Assembly (NCBI GenBank): GCA_946479335.1
Contig: CAMLFP010000069.1
Coordinates: forward strand, 1 to 18,735
Source: an uncultured Archangium sp.
GTDB taxonomy: Bacteria > Myxococcota > Myxococcia > Myxococcales > Myxococcaceae
Direction: 5' to 3'
Length of the DNA stretch: 18,735 bases
The notes under the pieces are model-generated. The model did not search any database, was not told the origin of the DNA, and was given only the letters and a program-made list of their open reading frames with translations. Position numbers and translations under genes: made by a program. Positions 1-6,949 of the stretch are shown here, in pieces (within the stretch, counting starts at the first letter, position 1; every line of letters begins with the position of its first letter).

Positions 1-846
1 GCTGACCTCGTCGAGGTCCAGCGGCAACGAGTCGTCGGCCATGAAGCGCGGCAGCCGCGTCGCGCCGCAGAAGCGCGCCAGCACGTCTTCCTGCGTGACG
101 CGGTCCTTCGCGTTGCCTGCGGCCTCGGTCACGGTCTCCTTCAGCAGCTCAATCGCCTTGCGCGGGAGCCGCTGCGCCAACAGGAACTTCACCGAGAGCC
201 GCAGCGCGAGGTCGCAAGCTCCGGGGTCGATGGGGAGCCCCTGTTCGACCTCCAGCTCCTCCGCCACGCGGCCGAGAATCCACCGCGCGCGCTCCAGCGA
301 CGGCTCGTTGACGAGGAAGAGGTGCAGCTTCTCCGCGAGCGCCTCGTCGCTGCGCAGCAATTCGTTCGCCGCGCGCGCGTCGGTCTCGAAGATGAAGCGC
401 AGCTTCGCGGCCCGCAACGCGCGGATCAGTACCGGCACCAGCGAGCTCCCGCGCACCGGCCCCACGTCGCGCACGAAGAGGATGGTGTTCGCCGGCTGCG
501 CGTCGAGGAACTCCTCCAGCAGCTCCGCCGCGCCCTTCGGCGTCGAGGTGCGCGCGAAGATGCCCGCGGCGCTCAGCTCCAGCACGCGCGCGCCGCGGAG
601 CCCCTCGGGCACGCTGCCCTGGAAGATGCGCCGCGCCAGCTCCTGCACGATGGCGCTCTTGCCCACGCCCGCGTCACCCGCCAGCAGCGGCGCCTTCCCT
701 CCGCGCGTCAGCAGCGTCGCCAGCTCCGCGGCCTGCTGCTCGATGCCGTAGCCCTCGGGCAGCGCGCGGGCCGCCGCGAGCGCCGTCAAGTCGCGCTCGA
801 CCAGACTCGAAGGTGACTCGGTGCTCTTGTCTCTCTTCTTCGCCAT
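1..846 (-). CDS. ClpA/ClpB-like AAA+ ATPase, N-terminal 282 residues (cut by window edge)
   Basis: Reads from ATG at 846 without a stop to the window edge. After a basic start (MAKKRDK) the protein goes directly into a Clp/Hsp100-type first AAA+ module. It has a Walker A, GDAGVGKS, at residues 57-64, the Clp-like stretch 'IVQELARRIFQGSVPEGLRG', and a LPRKAIELL segment near 228-236 matching the Clp 'LPDKAIDLI' sensor-2 region. There is no room for the usual ClpB N-domain. Two catalytic positions look lost. The Walker B region reads TILFVRDVG (121-129) where Clp proteins have ILFIDEIH. The arginine-finger stretch (DAALERRFQ in ClpB) reads DEALAEKLH. The D1 module may therefore bind but not hydrolyse ATP. 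A D2 module would lie outside the window. The role (unfoldase, disaggregase or type VI secretion recycling) cannot be told from here. It lies 55 bp downstream of the MscS-CNB gene on the same strand. Confidence 0.82.
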   Translation of the reverse strand, partial: MAKKRDKSTESPSSLVERDLTALAAARALPEGYGIEQQAAELATLLTRGGKAPLLAGDAGVGKSAIVQELARRIFQGSVPEGLRGARVLELSAAGIFARTSTPKGAAELLEEFLDAQPANTILFVRDVGPVRGSSLVPVLIRALRAAKLRFIFETDARAANELLRSDEALAEKLHLFLVNEPSLERARWILGRVAEELEVEQGLPIDPGACDLALRLSVKFLLAQRLPRKAIELLKETVTEAAGNAKDRVTQEDVLARFCGATRLPRFMADDSLPLDLDEVS

Positions 847-901
847 GGCGCGGGGGACGCTACGCGCTCGCAGACGCTTCGTTGAACGAAATGCTGACGC
901 G

Positions 902-2434
902 CTATTCCATCGCGAAGAAGGCGCGAATCCTGTCTTTCAAGGCGTTGGCTTCGCGCGCGGCGCGCTCCTTCGCGGCGTCGGCGCTCATCGTCTCGCGCAC
1001 CGAGTCGAGCTTGAGCCGCCGCTCGGCCAGCGTCAGCGCGAGCTGCCCGGCGAGCTCCGGGCGCGCGGTCAGCACCCGGCCCACCGCCACCTTGTCGAGC
1101 CGGAAGCACTCCACGTCGGTCTCCGCGAGCACCGTCGCGCTGCGCGGCTCGCCCGTCAGCAGCGACATCTCGCCGAAGAACGCGGGCGCCTTGAGGCGCG
1201 AGACCTCGCGCTGCTGCGTGCCGTCTGACACCCGCACCGAGCCCTCACCTTCTTCGAGCAGGTAGAGCCAGTGCGCCTCCGCGCCCTGCCGCGTCATCAC
1301 CTCGCCGCGCGCGAACGGCGCGTAGACCAGCGCCCGCGCCAGCTCGTCGCGCTCCTCATCGGCCAGCGACGCGAAGAGCGGGAAGGCGTTGAGCAACTCA
1401 CGCCTGCGCCGCAGCTGCTTCTCGGTCTTCACCTCGCGGTGCTCGTGGTCTTCTTCCCGCGCGAGGTTCACCGCGGAGGCGTGCGACGAGAGCTCCATGC
1501 CCGCGCGCTGCAGCGCGAAGTAGATGCACGCGCGCACCGCCGAGTCGGTCGAGGTGTCGGCCGCGAGGTCGGTCAGCCAGTAGCGGCACACGTACTGCGG
1601 CCACGCGTTCACCATCTCGTTCATCGCCGAGTAGGGTAGCGGCGTGAGCGCCACGTTCGGGAGCTGCGCCGCGCGCACCGCGGTGTTCACCACGTTGATG
1701 ACGTCGCCGGGCTGATGCTTGAAGTCGACGGTGAAGTAGATGTGCCGGCGCTGCTGCGTGGCGCCGCCGCGTCTGCGCCCCAGGATGACCACGTTCGACT
1801 TGGTCATGATGGAGTTGGGGATGAGCACCGTCTCCCAGTCGCGCGTCTCGATGGCGGTGTGGCGCCAGCGCACCTCGACGATGCGGCCGACGAGCTGGTC
1901 GACGCGGATCCAGTCTCCCGGCGAGAGCGAGCCGTCGACCTGCAGCGCCAGCCCGCCCGCGATGTTGCCGATGACGTCTTGCAGCGAGAACCCGAGGATG
2001 GCGGAGAACACCGCGCTGGTGGCGATGAGGCCCTGCAGGTTGAAGCCCGAGCGCGAGAGCACCAACACCGTCGCCGACACCTGCGCGATGACCACGATGA
2101 CGTCGCGCACGATGAGCGGCGCGTGCAGGCCGAGGCGCGGCATCACCACGTTGAAGAGCAACAACGCGCCGGAGGTGACCGCCAACGCGGCGCCCAACAC
2201 CCAGGTCGGCGTGCGCAGCAGGTCGTGCAGCGGTGAGCCGAACGCCGCGAGCGCCGCGGTGGCGAGGAGACACGCGAGGTGCGCCGCGAGGAACGAGACC
2301 AGTGCGCGGTAGCGCGGCCGGTCCAGCGCCACCACTTTGGAGACGAACGCCACGGAGGCGAGGAGCAACAGCCAGAGCGTGCGCGCGTGCTGCGCTTCGC
2401 TCCAGAGCGCGTCGAGGAAGGTCACGCCGGTCAC
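902..2434 (-). CDS. MscS-family mechanosensitive channel with C-terminal cyclic-nucleotide-binding domain
   Basis: A 510-residue inner-membrane protein. About five hydrophobic segments (roughly residues 19-36, 42-66, 77-98, 108-128 and 135-165) end in the MscS pore helix. The pore-helix and beta-domain signature GFSLQDVIGNIAGGLAL starts at 149 and is followed by SPGDWIRV. A soluble beta domain follows to about 340. A CNB domain spans about 345-475, with the phosphate-binding cassette FFGEMSLLTGEPRSATV at 419-435 keeping both the Gly-Glu pair and the Arg. The tail is charged and probably helical. This architecture matches the known bacterial MscS/CNG-like (bCNG) group, in which nucleotide binding is thought to modulate gating; the ligand here is unknown. 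The start is a GTG at 2434 with a weak ribosome site and is less certain than the rest. It lies 28 bp downstream of the serine-hydrolase-like gene. Confidence 0.93.
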   Translation of the reverse strand: MTGVTFLDALWSEAQHARTLWLLLLASVAFVSKVVALDRPRYRALVSFLAAHLACLLATAALAAFGSPLHDLLRTPTWVLGAALAVTSGALLLFNVVMPRLGLHAPLIVRDVIVVIAQVSATVLVLSRSGFNLQGLIATSAVFSAILGFSLQDVIGNIAGGLALQVDGSLSPGDWIRVDQLVGRIVEVRWRHTAIETRDWETVLIPNSIMTKSNVVILGRRRGGATQQRRHIYFTVDFKHQPGDVINVVNTAVRAAQLPNVALTPLPYSAMNEMVNAWPQYVCRYWLTDLAADTSTDSAVRACIYFALQRAGMELSSHASAVNLAREEDHEHREVKTEKQLRRRRELLNAFPLFASLADEERDELARALVYAPFARGEVMTRQGAEAHWLYLLEEGEGSVRVSDGTQQREVSRLKAPAFFGEMSLLTGEPRSATVLAETDVECFRLDKVAVGRVLTARPELAGQLALTLAERRLKLDSVRETMSADAAKERAAREANALKDRIRAFFAME

Positions 2435-2462
2435 GTTACCCGGGCGGCGTGCGCCGACAATT

Positions 2463-3434
2463 TCAGGGTGTGGCGAACCAGGCCGCGCGCAGCTTGCGCC
2501 CGCACACCGCGGAGCTCATCGCCGCCGTCAGCGCGGTGTCGTAGCGCGCCAGCAGCCCCCAGCTCTGCGCCTGCGCGTCGACCCACGGGTAGAAGCCGAA
2601 GGCGCCCGCGCTCGAGAAGGCGCCGTCGCCGCCGGGCTCGTCTTCGACCCAGTGCCCGAGGCTGTAGTGCCAGTCGAAGCCCGCGGCGGGTGACGAATGC
2701 GCCGTGCTGCAGGTGTCGGGGTTGGTGCACACCGGGTTCGCGCCCAGCTGCGCGCGCAACGCCAGCTCACCGGCGACCAGCTTCCGCAAGAACGCTGCGT
2801 AGGCCGCCGGCGTCAGCTCGCCCCCGGCCGCGAGCTGCGGCGAGCTGAAGCCGATGTGGAGCTCCGCGCCCAGCCGCGCCGAGAACTCCTCGGTGAGCGT
2901 CTGGTCGGTCATCGCGCCGAGGCCCAACCGCACGGCGTACTGCTGGAAGTGCCCGCCGCCGTAGAAGAAGAAGCCGTCTTCGGCGGACGTGTGGTGCTCG
3001 TTGTTGCCGGCGGTGGCGCAGCCCTCGACGGTGTCGGTGAAGAGGCAGCTCGAGTAGTTCAGGTCGACGTAGCCGGTGCGCATGCGCATCGCGTCCCAGT
3101 CGATGGAGGCGGGGTCGTCCTTGAAGCGCTCCGCGACGTACGCGCCGAAGAGCCACTTGGTGGCCGACGCAATCTTGAGGGGCTCCTCGGGGGTGACGGA
3201 GTGGCCGAACTGCTGGCCGCCGAACGTGCCGCGCGCGTCGCCGATGAGCCACACGAAGTCGCCCAGCTTCCGGCAGTCGGCGTCGGTGTTGGCGACCTGC
3301 GCGACCGCCGCGAGCTTCGCCTCGACGCCCGCGTCAGCAACGTCACCGCTCAACGGCGTGCCGGCGTCGACCTCGTTGAGCGGCTTCTGGCACGCCGACA
3401 TCACACACAGCAGCGCCAGCACTCGGAGAGGCAT
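2463..3434 (-). CDS. Serine hydrolase-like lipoprotein (beta-lactamase/penicillin-binding fold)
   Basis: A 323-residue exported protein. A short hydrophobic signal ends in a lipobox-like MSAC (Cys15), so it is probably a lipoprotein. A linker containing VDAG and ADAG follows. The hydrolase-like part has an SxxK motif, S90-A-T-K93, in the context 'LKIASATKWLFGAYV', which is typical of class C beta-lactamase and DD-peptidase relatives. A second-motif candidate is Y158 in FFYGGGHFQQYAVRLG, replacing the usual YxN. A possible third strand reads GAFGFYPWVD. There are also several Cys pairs (130/139, and the cluster near 235-242). Serine, lysine and tyrosine are present but the family's Asn and terminal Lys-Thr-Gly are not evident, so activity and substrate are uncertain. 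The ATG at 3434 lies 19 bp after the stop of the small membrane protein gene. Confidence 0.72.
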   Translation of the reverse strand: MPLRVLALLCVMSACQKPLNEVDAGTPLSGDVADAGVEAKLAAVAQVANTDADCRKLGDFVWLIGDARGTFGGQQFGHSVTPEEPLKIASATKWLFGAYVAERFKDDPASIDWDAMRMRTGYVDLNYSSCLFTDTVEGCATAGNNEHHTSAEDGFFFYGGGHFQQYAVRLGLGAMTDQTLTEEFSARLGAELHIGFSSPQLAAGGELTPAAYAAFLRKLVAGELALRAQLGANPVCTNPDTCSTAHSSPAAGFDWHYSLGHWVEDEPGGDGAFSSAGAFGFYPWVDAQAQSWGLLARYDTALTAAMSSAVCGRKLRAAWFATP

Positions 3435-3453
3435 GCGCGCAGCATACGGCTGA

Positions 3454-3708
3454 TCACCGCTTCGCGCGCTCGAGGTCGGTGACGAGCCACTCCACGTACC
3501 AGAGGTACGTTTTCCCGGGGAAACGCGCCGTCAACTTCTCCACGCGGTCGTGCAGCTCGGCGAGCGCCTGCGCGCGCGGGAGTCGCGAGAGGTCGATGAA
3601 GCGCGCCTGGGCCTCCGCGATGCGGTCGGGCGGCTGCTGGATGAAGCCGTGAAAGAACGCGACCACGAAGGCGACGGTCAGCACCGCGAGCAGGGTCTCC
3701 GGCGTCAT
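3454..3708 (-). CDS. Small single-span membrane protein of unknown function
   Basis: An 84-residue protein. The first ~23 residues form one hydrophobic helix (LLAVLTVAFVVAFFHGF). A charged, probably helical cytoplasmic or periplasmic tail follows, ending in DLERAKR. No family is recognised. The ATG at 3708 overlaps the stop of the M50-type protease gene by 4 nt (ATGA), so the two are very likely translated from one message by coupling. Being partnered with a membrane protease suggests an accessory or substrate role, but nothing in its sequence proves this. Confidence 0.72.
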   Translation of the reverse strand: MTPETLLAVLTVAFVVAFFHGFIQQPPDRIAEAQARFIDLSRLPRAQALAELHDRVEKLTARFPGKTYLWYVEWLVTDLERAKR

Positions 3709-4322
3709 TCCGCGCCCTCGTCTCTGCGCGCGTCGGCCAGCAGTTGCGCGGCGAGGTCGCGCGCCTGCGCCGTCGTCTCCGGCTCGTGGTCGAGCGGTAC
3801 GTCCCCCACGACGTTGCGATGCGTGGTCAGTCGCAGCCGCGCGCGGCGCCCGAGCAACGAAGGGAACGCCCAGGCTTCAGCGCCGTCGAGCGGCGCGATG
3901 GGGAGCAGGTTCAGCGCCACCAGGTACGCGTTCGAATACGTCGCGCTCCAGAAGACGCGGAACCAGACGTCGTCTTGTGGCCAGAGGCCGGCGGCGTCGA
4001 TGACGAGCACGATGATCATCAGCACGAGCTGCGCCGCGATGCCGCCGCACGCGATGGCCGCGCGGCCCAGCTTCGTCACGTCACCACGCCACGCGCACCA
4101 GCCGCCGAAGCCGTGCAGCATCACCTCCGTCGCGCGCCCGCCGACGAGCCGCACCACCCAGGCGTGCCCCAGCTCGTGCAGGAGCACGATGCCCAACATG
4201 CACGCCCAACCCAGCGGGTCGAAGCGGAAGCCCGAGAACAAGAAGAGCCCGAGGGGCAACGCCGCGTGCACCTTGATGGGCACGCCTCTCCACCGACCGA
4301 CCTCCACCGCCCAGCTCGCCAT
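3705..4322 (-). CDS. M50/site-2-protease-like membrane metalloprotease
   Basis: A 205-residue integral membrane protein with the two hallmarks of the M50 family. The zinc motif H49-E-L-G-H53 lies in a hydrophobic helix (MLGIVLLHELGHAWVV). The second-ligand motif NLLPIAPLDG (138-147) supplies Asp146 in a later helix. It lacks PDZ or CBS domains and is at the short end of the family, like the 'rhomboid-sized' S2P relatives. The start MASWAVEVGRWRGVPIKVH, with a conserved-looking R-G-[IV]-P-[IV] strand, is typical of the compact S2P group. It would cut transmembrane substrates in the bilayer. It sits 7 bp after the oxygenase-like gene and overlaps the small membrane protein gene by 4 nt. The ECF sigma and anti-sigma genes lie only ~1.3 kb away in divergent orientation. 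A role in cleaving that anti-sigma is an attractive guess, not shown here. Confidence 0.88.
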   Translation of the reverse strand: MASWAVEVGRWRGVPIKVHAALPLGLFLFSGFRFDPLGWACMLGIVLLHELGHAWVVRLVGGRATEVMLHGFGGWCAWRGDVTKLGRAAIACGGIAAQLVLMIIVLVIDAAGLWPQDDVWFRVFWSATYSNAYLVALNLLPIAPLDGAEAWAFPSLLGRRARLRLTTHRNVVGDVPLDHEPETTAQARDLAAQLLADARRDEGAE

Positions 4323-4329
4323 GGCGCTC

Positions 4330-5052
4330 CTAACTCCAGCGGTCGAGGAACGTGCCCAGCAGCACCCAGCGCCGCGCCTTCGCGGTGCCTTCGAGCGGCG
4401 TCGTGTAGTGCCAGAAGGGCAGGCGGTAGCACGTGACGCCGCCGCGCGTGGCGATGCTCGAGACCTCGCTCAGGTGACTCTGCTTCTCGTAGACCAGCAG
4501 CTGCCGCGTGACGCCGGCGTTGCTGAACGTGAGGTGCAGGTCCGTATACCCGTCGCGGCCCAACGGCTCGTCGGGGTGATGATCATTGTGCGGGCCGGAG
4601 TAATCGCCGGGCCGGTAGCACAGCGCCTGCAGGCCCCACTGGCGCCGCAGCGGGTACCCCGAGAGCGCCTGCGCGAACGCGTGGAACGACTGCGAGCGCA
4701 GCATGGTGATGAGGCCCAGCTCCTTCGCGCGCGCCAGTGCCGGAGACTTCTCGTCGTCGAGCATCGCCGTCGAGACGCGCACCGTCTTCGGCAGCTTCTC
4801 TTTGTAGGCGACCTTCATGCCCCACGTGGCCGACCGGGGAATCGGCTGCTCCATGGGGAAGAGCACGTCGCTCAGCTTCGCGTCCATCAGCGCGCCGAGC
4901 GCCGCGGCCTTGCGCGAATCCAACAACTCCTCGGAACCCACGAAGCGCGAGCGCCCCGTGGCGAGAAAACCAGACAGCGGGTGTGTGCCCGCCAGCACGC
5001 GCTTGCCGTCACGCGTGAGCAGCGCCTCGAACTCCGCGGGGAACTTCTTCAT
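4330..5052 (-). CDS. 2OG-Fe(II) oxygenase-like protein
   Basis: A 240-residue cytoplasmic protein when started at ATG 5052. That start overlaps the upstream stop by 4 nt (ATGA) and is preferred over an in-frame GTG at 5079. The C-terminal half looks like a double-stranded beta-helix dioxygenase of the prolyl-hydroxylase type. It has a candidate iron-binding HxD, H155-N-D157, in YRPGDYSGPHNDHHPDEP, a distal His at about 215 in LPFWHYTTPL, and an arginine pair at about 227-228 in ARRWVLLGTF that could hold 2-oxoglutarate. Spacing and order (HxD, ~58 residues, H, ~12, R) fit the family. The N-terminal half is unrecognised. The substrate is unknown. It is followed 7 bp later by the M50-type protease gene. 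Confidence 0.72.
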   Translation of the reverse strand: MKKFPAEFEALLTRDGKRVLAGTHPLSGFLATGRSRFVGSEELLDSRKAAALGALMDAKLSDVLFPMEQPIPRSATWGMKVAYKEKLPKTVRVSTAMLDDEKSPALARAKELGLITMLRSQSFHAFAQALSGYPLRRQWGLQALCYRPGDYSGPHNDHHPDEPLGRDGYTDLHLTFSNAGVTRQLLVYEKQSHLSEVSSIATRGGVTCYRLPFWHYTTPLEGTAKARRWVLLGTFLDRWS

Positions 5053-5585
5053 CGGTCGCTCGACTTCGCCTGAATCCACGGTTGGATGCCGAGCAGCTCG
5101 TCGAGGTCGTTCTCGAGCGTGGTGAGCGCCTCCGGAGCGGAGCGGTCGCCGTGGTAGTGGCGGATGGTCTTGTCGCGGAAGGTGATGAACGCGCTGGGCA
5201 TGTCGGTGACGCCGCGCTGCTCGTACGACGTCTTCCAGTTCGCGAAGTCAGACTTCTCGAGGCGGGCGATCAGCTCCTGCAACCGTTGCCCGGTGAGCAT
5301 CGCTTCCCGGCGACCCTGCACCGAGGTGAAGCGCCTGCCGTCGAACACCAGGGCGCCGTCTTCGAAGACCTCCGCCCGGTAGATGGGGCAGCGCCCGAAG
5401 CACGGCGTGCGCTCGATGGCGACCAGCAGCTTCGGCGTCGTCGGAGGCGCCTCGACCTTCTCAGGTGCGGGCGGCTCCGCAGCAGGTTGCGCGGTCACGG
5501 GCGCCTGGGTCTTCGGGGGAACCGGGTCAGCCGCCGGCGTCTTGCAGGCCGCCACCGCCAGCAGCACGAGCACGAAGTTCTTCAT
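5049..5585 (-). CDS. DUF6438-type lipoprotein
   Basis: A 178-residue protein when started at ATG 5585 (MKNFVLVLLAVAACK). This start gives a clean lipoprotein signal with lipobox VAAC at Cys14; an in-frame TTG six codons upstream is less likely. A proline/alanine-rich linker (about 15-50) follows. The globular domain then opens with RTPCFGRCPIY (59-69) and continues with a beta strand of the form 'EVFEDGALVFDG'. That CxGxCPxY opening is the signature of the DUF6438 family, whose function is unknown. The two cysteines may form a disulphide. It is the first gene of the minus-strand block and is divergent from the sigma gene. The region between their start codons is only 72 bp, or 30 bp if the sigma gene starts at its upstream ATG. 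Confidence 0.82.
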   Translation of the reverse strand: MKNFVLVLLAVAACKTPAADPVPPKTQAPVTAQPAAEPPAPEKVEAPPTTPKLLVAIERTPCFGRCPIYRAEVFEDGALVFDGRRFTSVQGRREAMLTGQRLQELIARLEKSDFANWKTSYEQRGVTDMPSAFITFRDKTIRHYHGDRSAPEALTTLENDLDELLGIQPWIQAKSSDR

Positions 5586-5657
5586 CGCTGTCGCATACCG
5601 CAAGCGAGGGCAAAAATGCGCGGCGCCCGGAGAAGCGGTGGTACGGTCCCCCGCGCT
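5586..5657. promoter_or_regulatory. Divergent intergenic region between lipoprotein and sigma-factor genes
   Basis: This 72-bp region must hold the start signals for both divergent genes. On the plus strand a TACGGT hexamer at 5642-5647 lies 10 nt before the TTG at 5658. On the minus strand a TATGCG hexamer (5597-5592) lies 6 nt before the ATG at 5585. Both resemble -10 elements very close to the start codon. No convincing -35 was found for either, and a GGAAC-type ECF -35 is absent, so autoregulation by the sigma factor is not supported. This is pattern-based inference only. Confidence 0.3.
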
Positions 5658-6287
5658 TTGGCCACTGACGACATCACGCTTGTCGAACGCGTCCGCACCG
5701 GCGACCAGCGCGCGTTCAAGCTCCTCGTGGAGCGCTACCAGCGCAAAATCTATTCAGTCGCGCTCGGGATGTTGAAGGACAAGGAAGAGGCGCGCGACGT
5801 GGCGCAGGAGGCCTTCGTGAAGGTCTACCGCTACATCGACCACTTCAAGGGTGACGCCAGCTTCTACACGTGGCTGTACCGCATCACCGTCAACATCTGC
5901 ATCGACGTGATGCGCAAGAAGGGCAGCACCAGCGGCCGTGAGGCCGTGGAGTTCGACGAGTCGGTGAAGATGGACATGGCCGAGGCCAACATCGGCGCCG
6001 TCGGCAGCCGCTTAGGGACCAACCCGCAGAAGTCGGCCCTGCGCGCCGAGCTCGCCCAGCGGATCACCGACGCCATCCATCAGATCCCCGAGGCGCACCG
6101 GAAAATCCTGCTGCTCCGCGAGGTCGAGGGCATGAGCTACGAAGACCTCGCCCGCACCCTCAACATCCCCAAGGGCACGGTGATGTCGCGGCTCTTCCAC
6201 GCGCGGCTCAAGATGCAGAAAATCCTCGGTGAATACCTGGAGTTGGACGAATCGACCCAGGGCGTCGGAAGCGAGGAAGGTTCATGA
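5658..6287 (+). CDS. ECF/RpoE-like sigma-70 family RNA polymerase sigma factor
   Basis: A 209-residue protein with both DNA-binding regions of an extracytoplasmic-function sigma factor. Region 2 contains DVAQEAFVKVYRYIDHFKGD and FYTWLYRITVNICIDVMRK (promoter melting and -10 recognition). Region 4 contains IPEAHRKILLLREVEGMSY and NIPKGTVMSRLFHARLKM (-35 recognition helix-turn-helix). The start is uncertain. TTG at 5658 gives the N-terminus (M)ATDDITLVERVRTGDQ, which fits the family, and leaves promoter space. An in-frame ATG at 5616 has a good ribosome site (GAGGG, 5-nt spacing) but adds 14 residues with atypical codons (AGA, GGT) and leaves only 30 bp to the divergent gene. The linker between regions 2 and 4 is acidic. 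The gene heads an operon with a membrane anti-sigma gene, so it is likely held at the membrane and released by an envelope signal. Confidence 0.93.
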   Translation: MATDDITLVERVRTGDQRAFKLLVERYQRKIYSVALGMLKDKEEARDVAQEAFVKVYRYIDHFKGDASFYTWLYRITVNICIDVMRKKGSTSGREAVEFDESVKMDMAEANIGAVGSRLGTNPQKSALRAELAQRITDAIHQIPEAHRKILLLREVEGMSYEDLARTLNIPKGTVMSRLFHARLKMQKILGEYLELDESTQGVGSEEGS

Positions 6288-6337
6288 AATATTGCAGCGT
6301 TGTCCCCGTCAGCCGAACACAGGCGGTGAATTCCTAA
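6284..6337 (+). CDS. Possible 17-residue leader/mini-ORF between sigma and anti-sigma genes
   Basis: An ATG at 6284 overlaps the sigma-factor stop (ATGA) and is preceded by a strong ribosome site, GAGGAAGG at 6273-6280. It opens a frame encoding MKYCSVVPVSRTQAVNS and ends in TAA at 6335-6337, immediately touching the anti-sigma ATG at 6338 in the same frame. Its ribosome site is stronger than that of the anti-sigma gene (GGTGA at 6325-6329). It could be a translational-coupling device or a remnant of a longer anti-sigma N-terminus. At this length, chance cannot be excluded. Confidence 0.3.
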   Translation: MKYCSVVPVSRTQAVNS

Positions 6338-6949
6338 ATGAAAAACCCAGCGCGCGAAAAGTTCCTCCCCCTCCTGTCGCCCTACGTCGACGGCGAGCTC
6401 TCGCCCGAGGAGCGCAAGCAGGTCGAGCAGCACCTCGCGAACAACAAAGAATCGGCCAGCCAGGTCGCCGACTTCCGCGCCGGTGACGCGCTCATGCGCC
6501 ACGCGCTGGAGATGCAGGCTGATCAGGTCGACTGGAAGGACTTCAGCGACGAGGTGATGAGCAAGCTGACGCCCGAGAGGCTGCCGCTCTTCGAGCGCGT
6601 GAAGATTACCTTCTCGGAGATGTTCCTCTACCAGCGCGGGCCGTTGGTGGCGGGCCTGGTGGGCGCGACGGCGGCGGTGGCCATCGCGGTGCCGGTGAGC
6701 ATCTCGTACGCGTCGCAGGCGCCGCAGGGCTACGCGGCGACGAAGATGCAGGTGCAGACGGTCTCGGTCGAGGGCAACGCCGCGGTGAAGCCGGTGGTGA
6801 TGGAGACCGACGACGGCGACGCGGTCATCTGGGTCGTGGAGAGCAAGACCAACGAAGGCACCGACGGCGGCAAGAAGAAGAAAGACGGCGAGAACACCGA
6901 GGAGTCCGAAGCGCCTCCGACGCCGGGCCAGAAAGAAGGCGAGCTGTGA
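6338..6949 (+). CDS. Transmembrane anti-sigma factor-like protein lacking the zinc cysteines
   Basis: A 203-residue protein. Residues 14-46 align with the anti-sigma zinc-finger (ZAS) helix: YVDGELSPEERKQVEQHLA. The usual H-x3-C-x2-C is reduced to H32 with N36 and S39 in place of both cysteines, so it probably does not bind zinc. One membrane helix (about 102-122, GPLVAGLVGATAAVAIAVPV) separates a cytoplasmic sigma-binding part from a periplasmic tail. The tail holds ETDDGDAVIWVVE and ends in a lysine/glutamate-rich stretch. ATG at 6338 is the only sensible start, being directly preceded by an in-frame TAA. It lies 50 nt after the sigma gene and overlaps the next gene by 4 nt. Role by context: it would sequester the upstream sigma factor until an envelope signal. 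Confidence 0.82.
   Translation: MKNPAREKFLPLLSPYVDGELSPEERKQVEQHLANNKESASQVADFRAGDALMRHALEMQADQVDWKDFSDEVMSKLTPERLPLFERVKITFSEMFLYQRGPLVAGLVGATAAVAIAVPVSISYASQAPQGYAATKMQVQTVSVEGNAAVKPVVMETDDGDAVIWVVESKTNEGTDGGKKKKDGENTEESEAPPTPGQKEGEL

Noticed and set aside
41..751. A plus-strand frame of 236 codons rich in Ser and Arg
   Set aside because: It is antisense to the Clp-like gene, which has an intact Walker A and Clp-type sequence throughout.
3550..5073. A 507-codon plus-strand frame
   Set aside because: It is a shadow of the M50-type protease and oxygenase-like genes, which carry HELGH and HxD/H/R motifs in the minus frames.
5082..5657. Extension of the sigma-factor frame upstream by about 190 codons
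   Set aside because: It runs antisense through the DUF6438 lipoprotein gene, is Arg/Leu/Val-rich without motifs, and the sigma family begins at about 5658.
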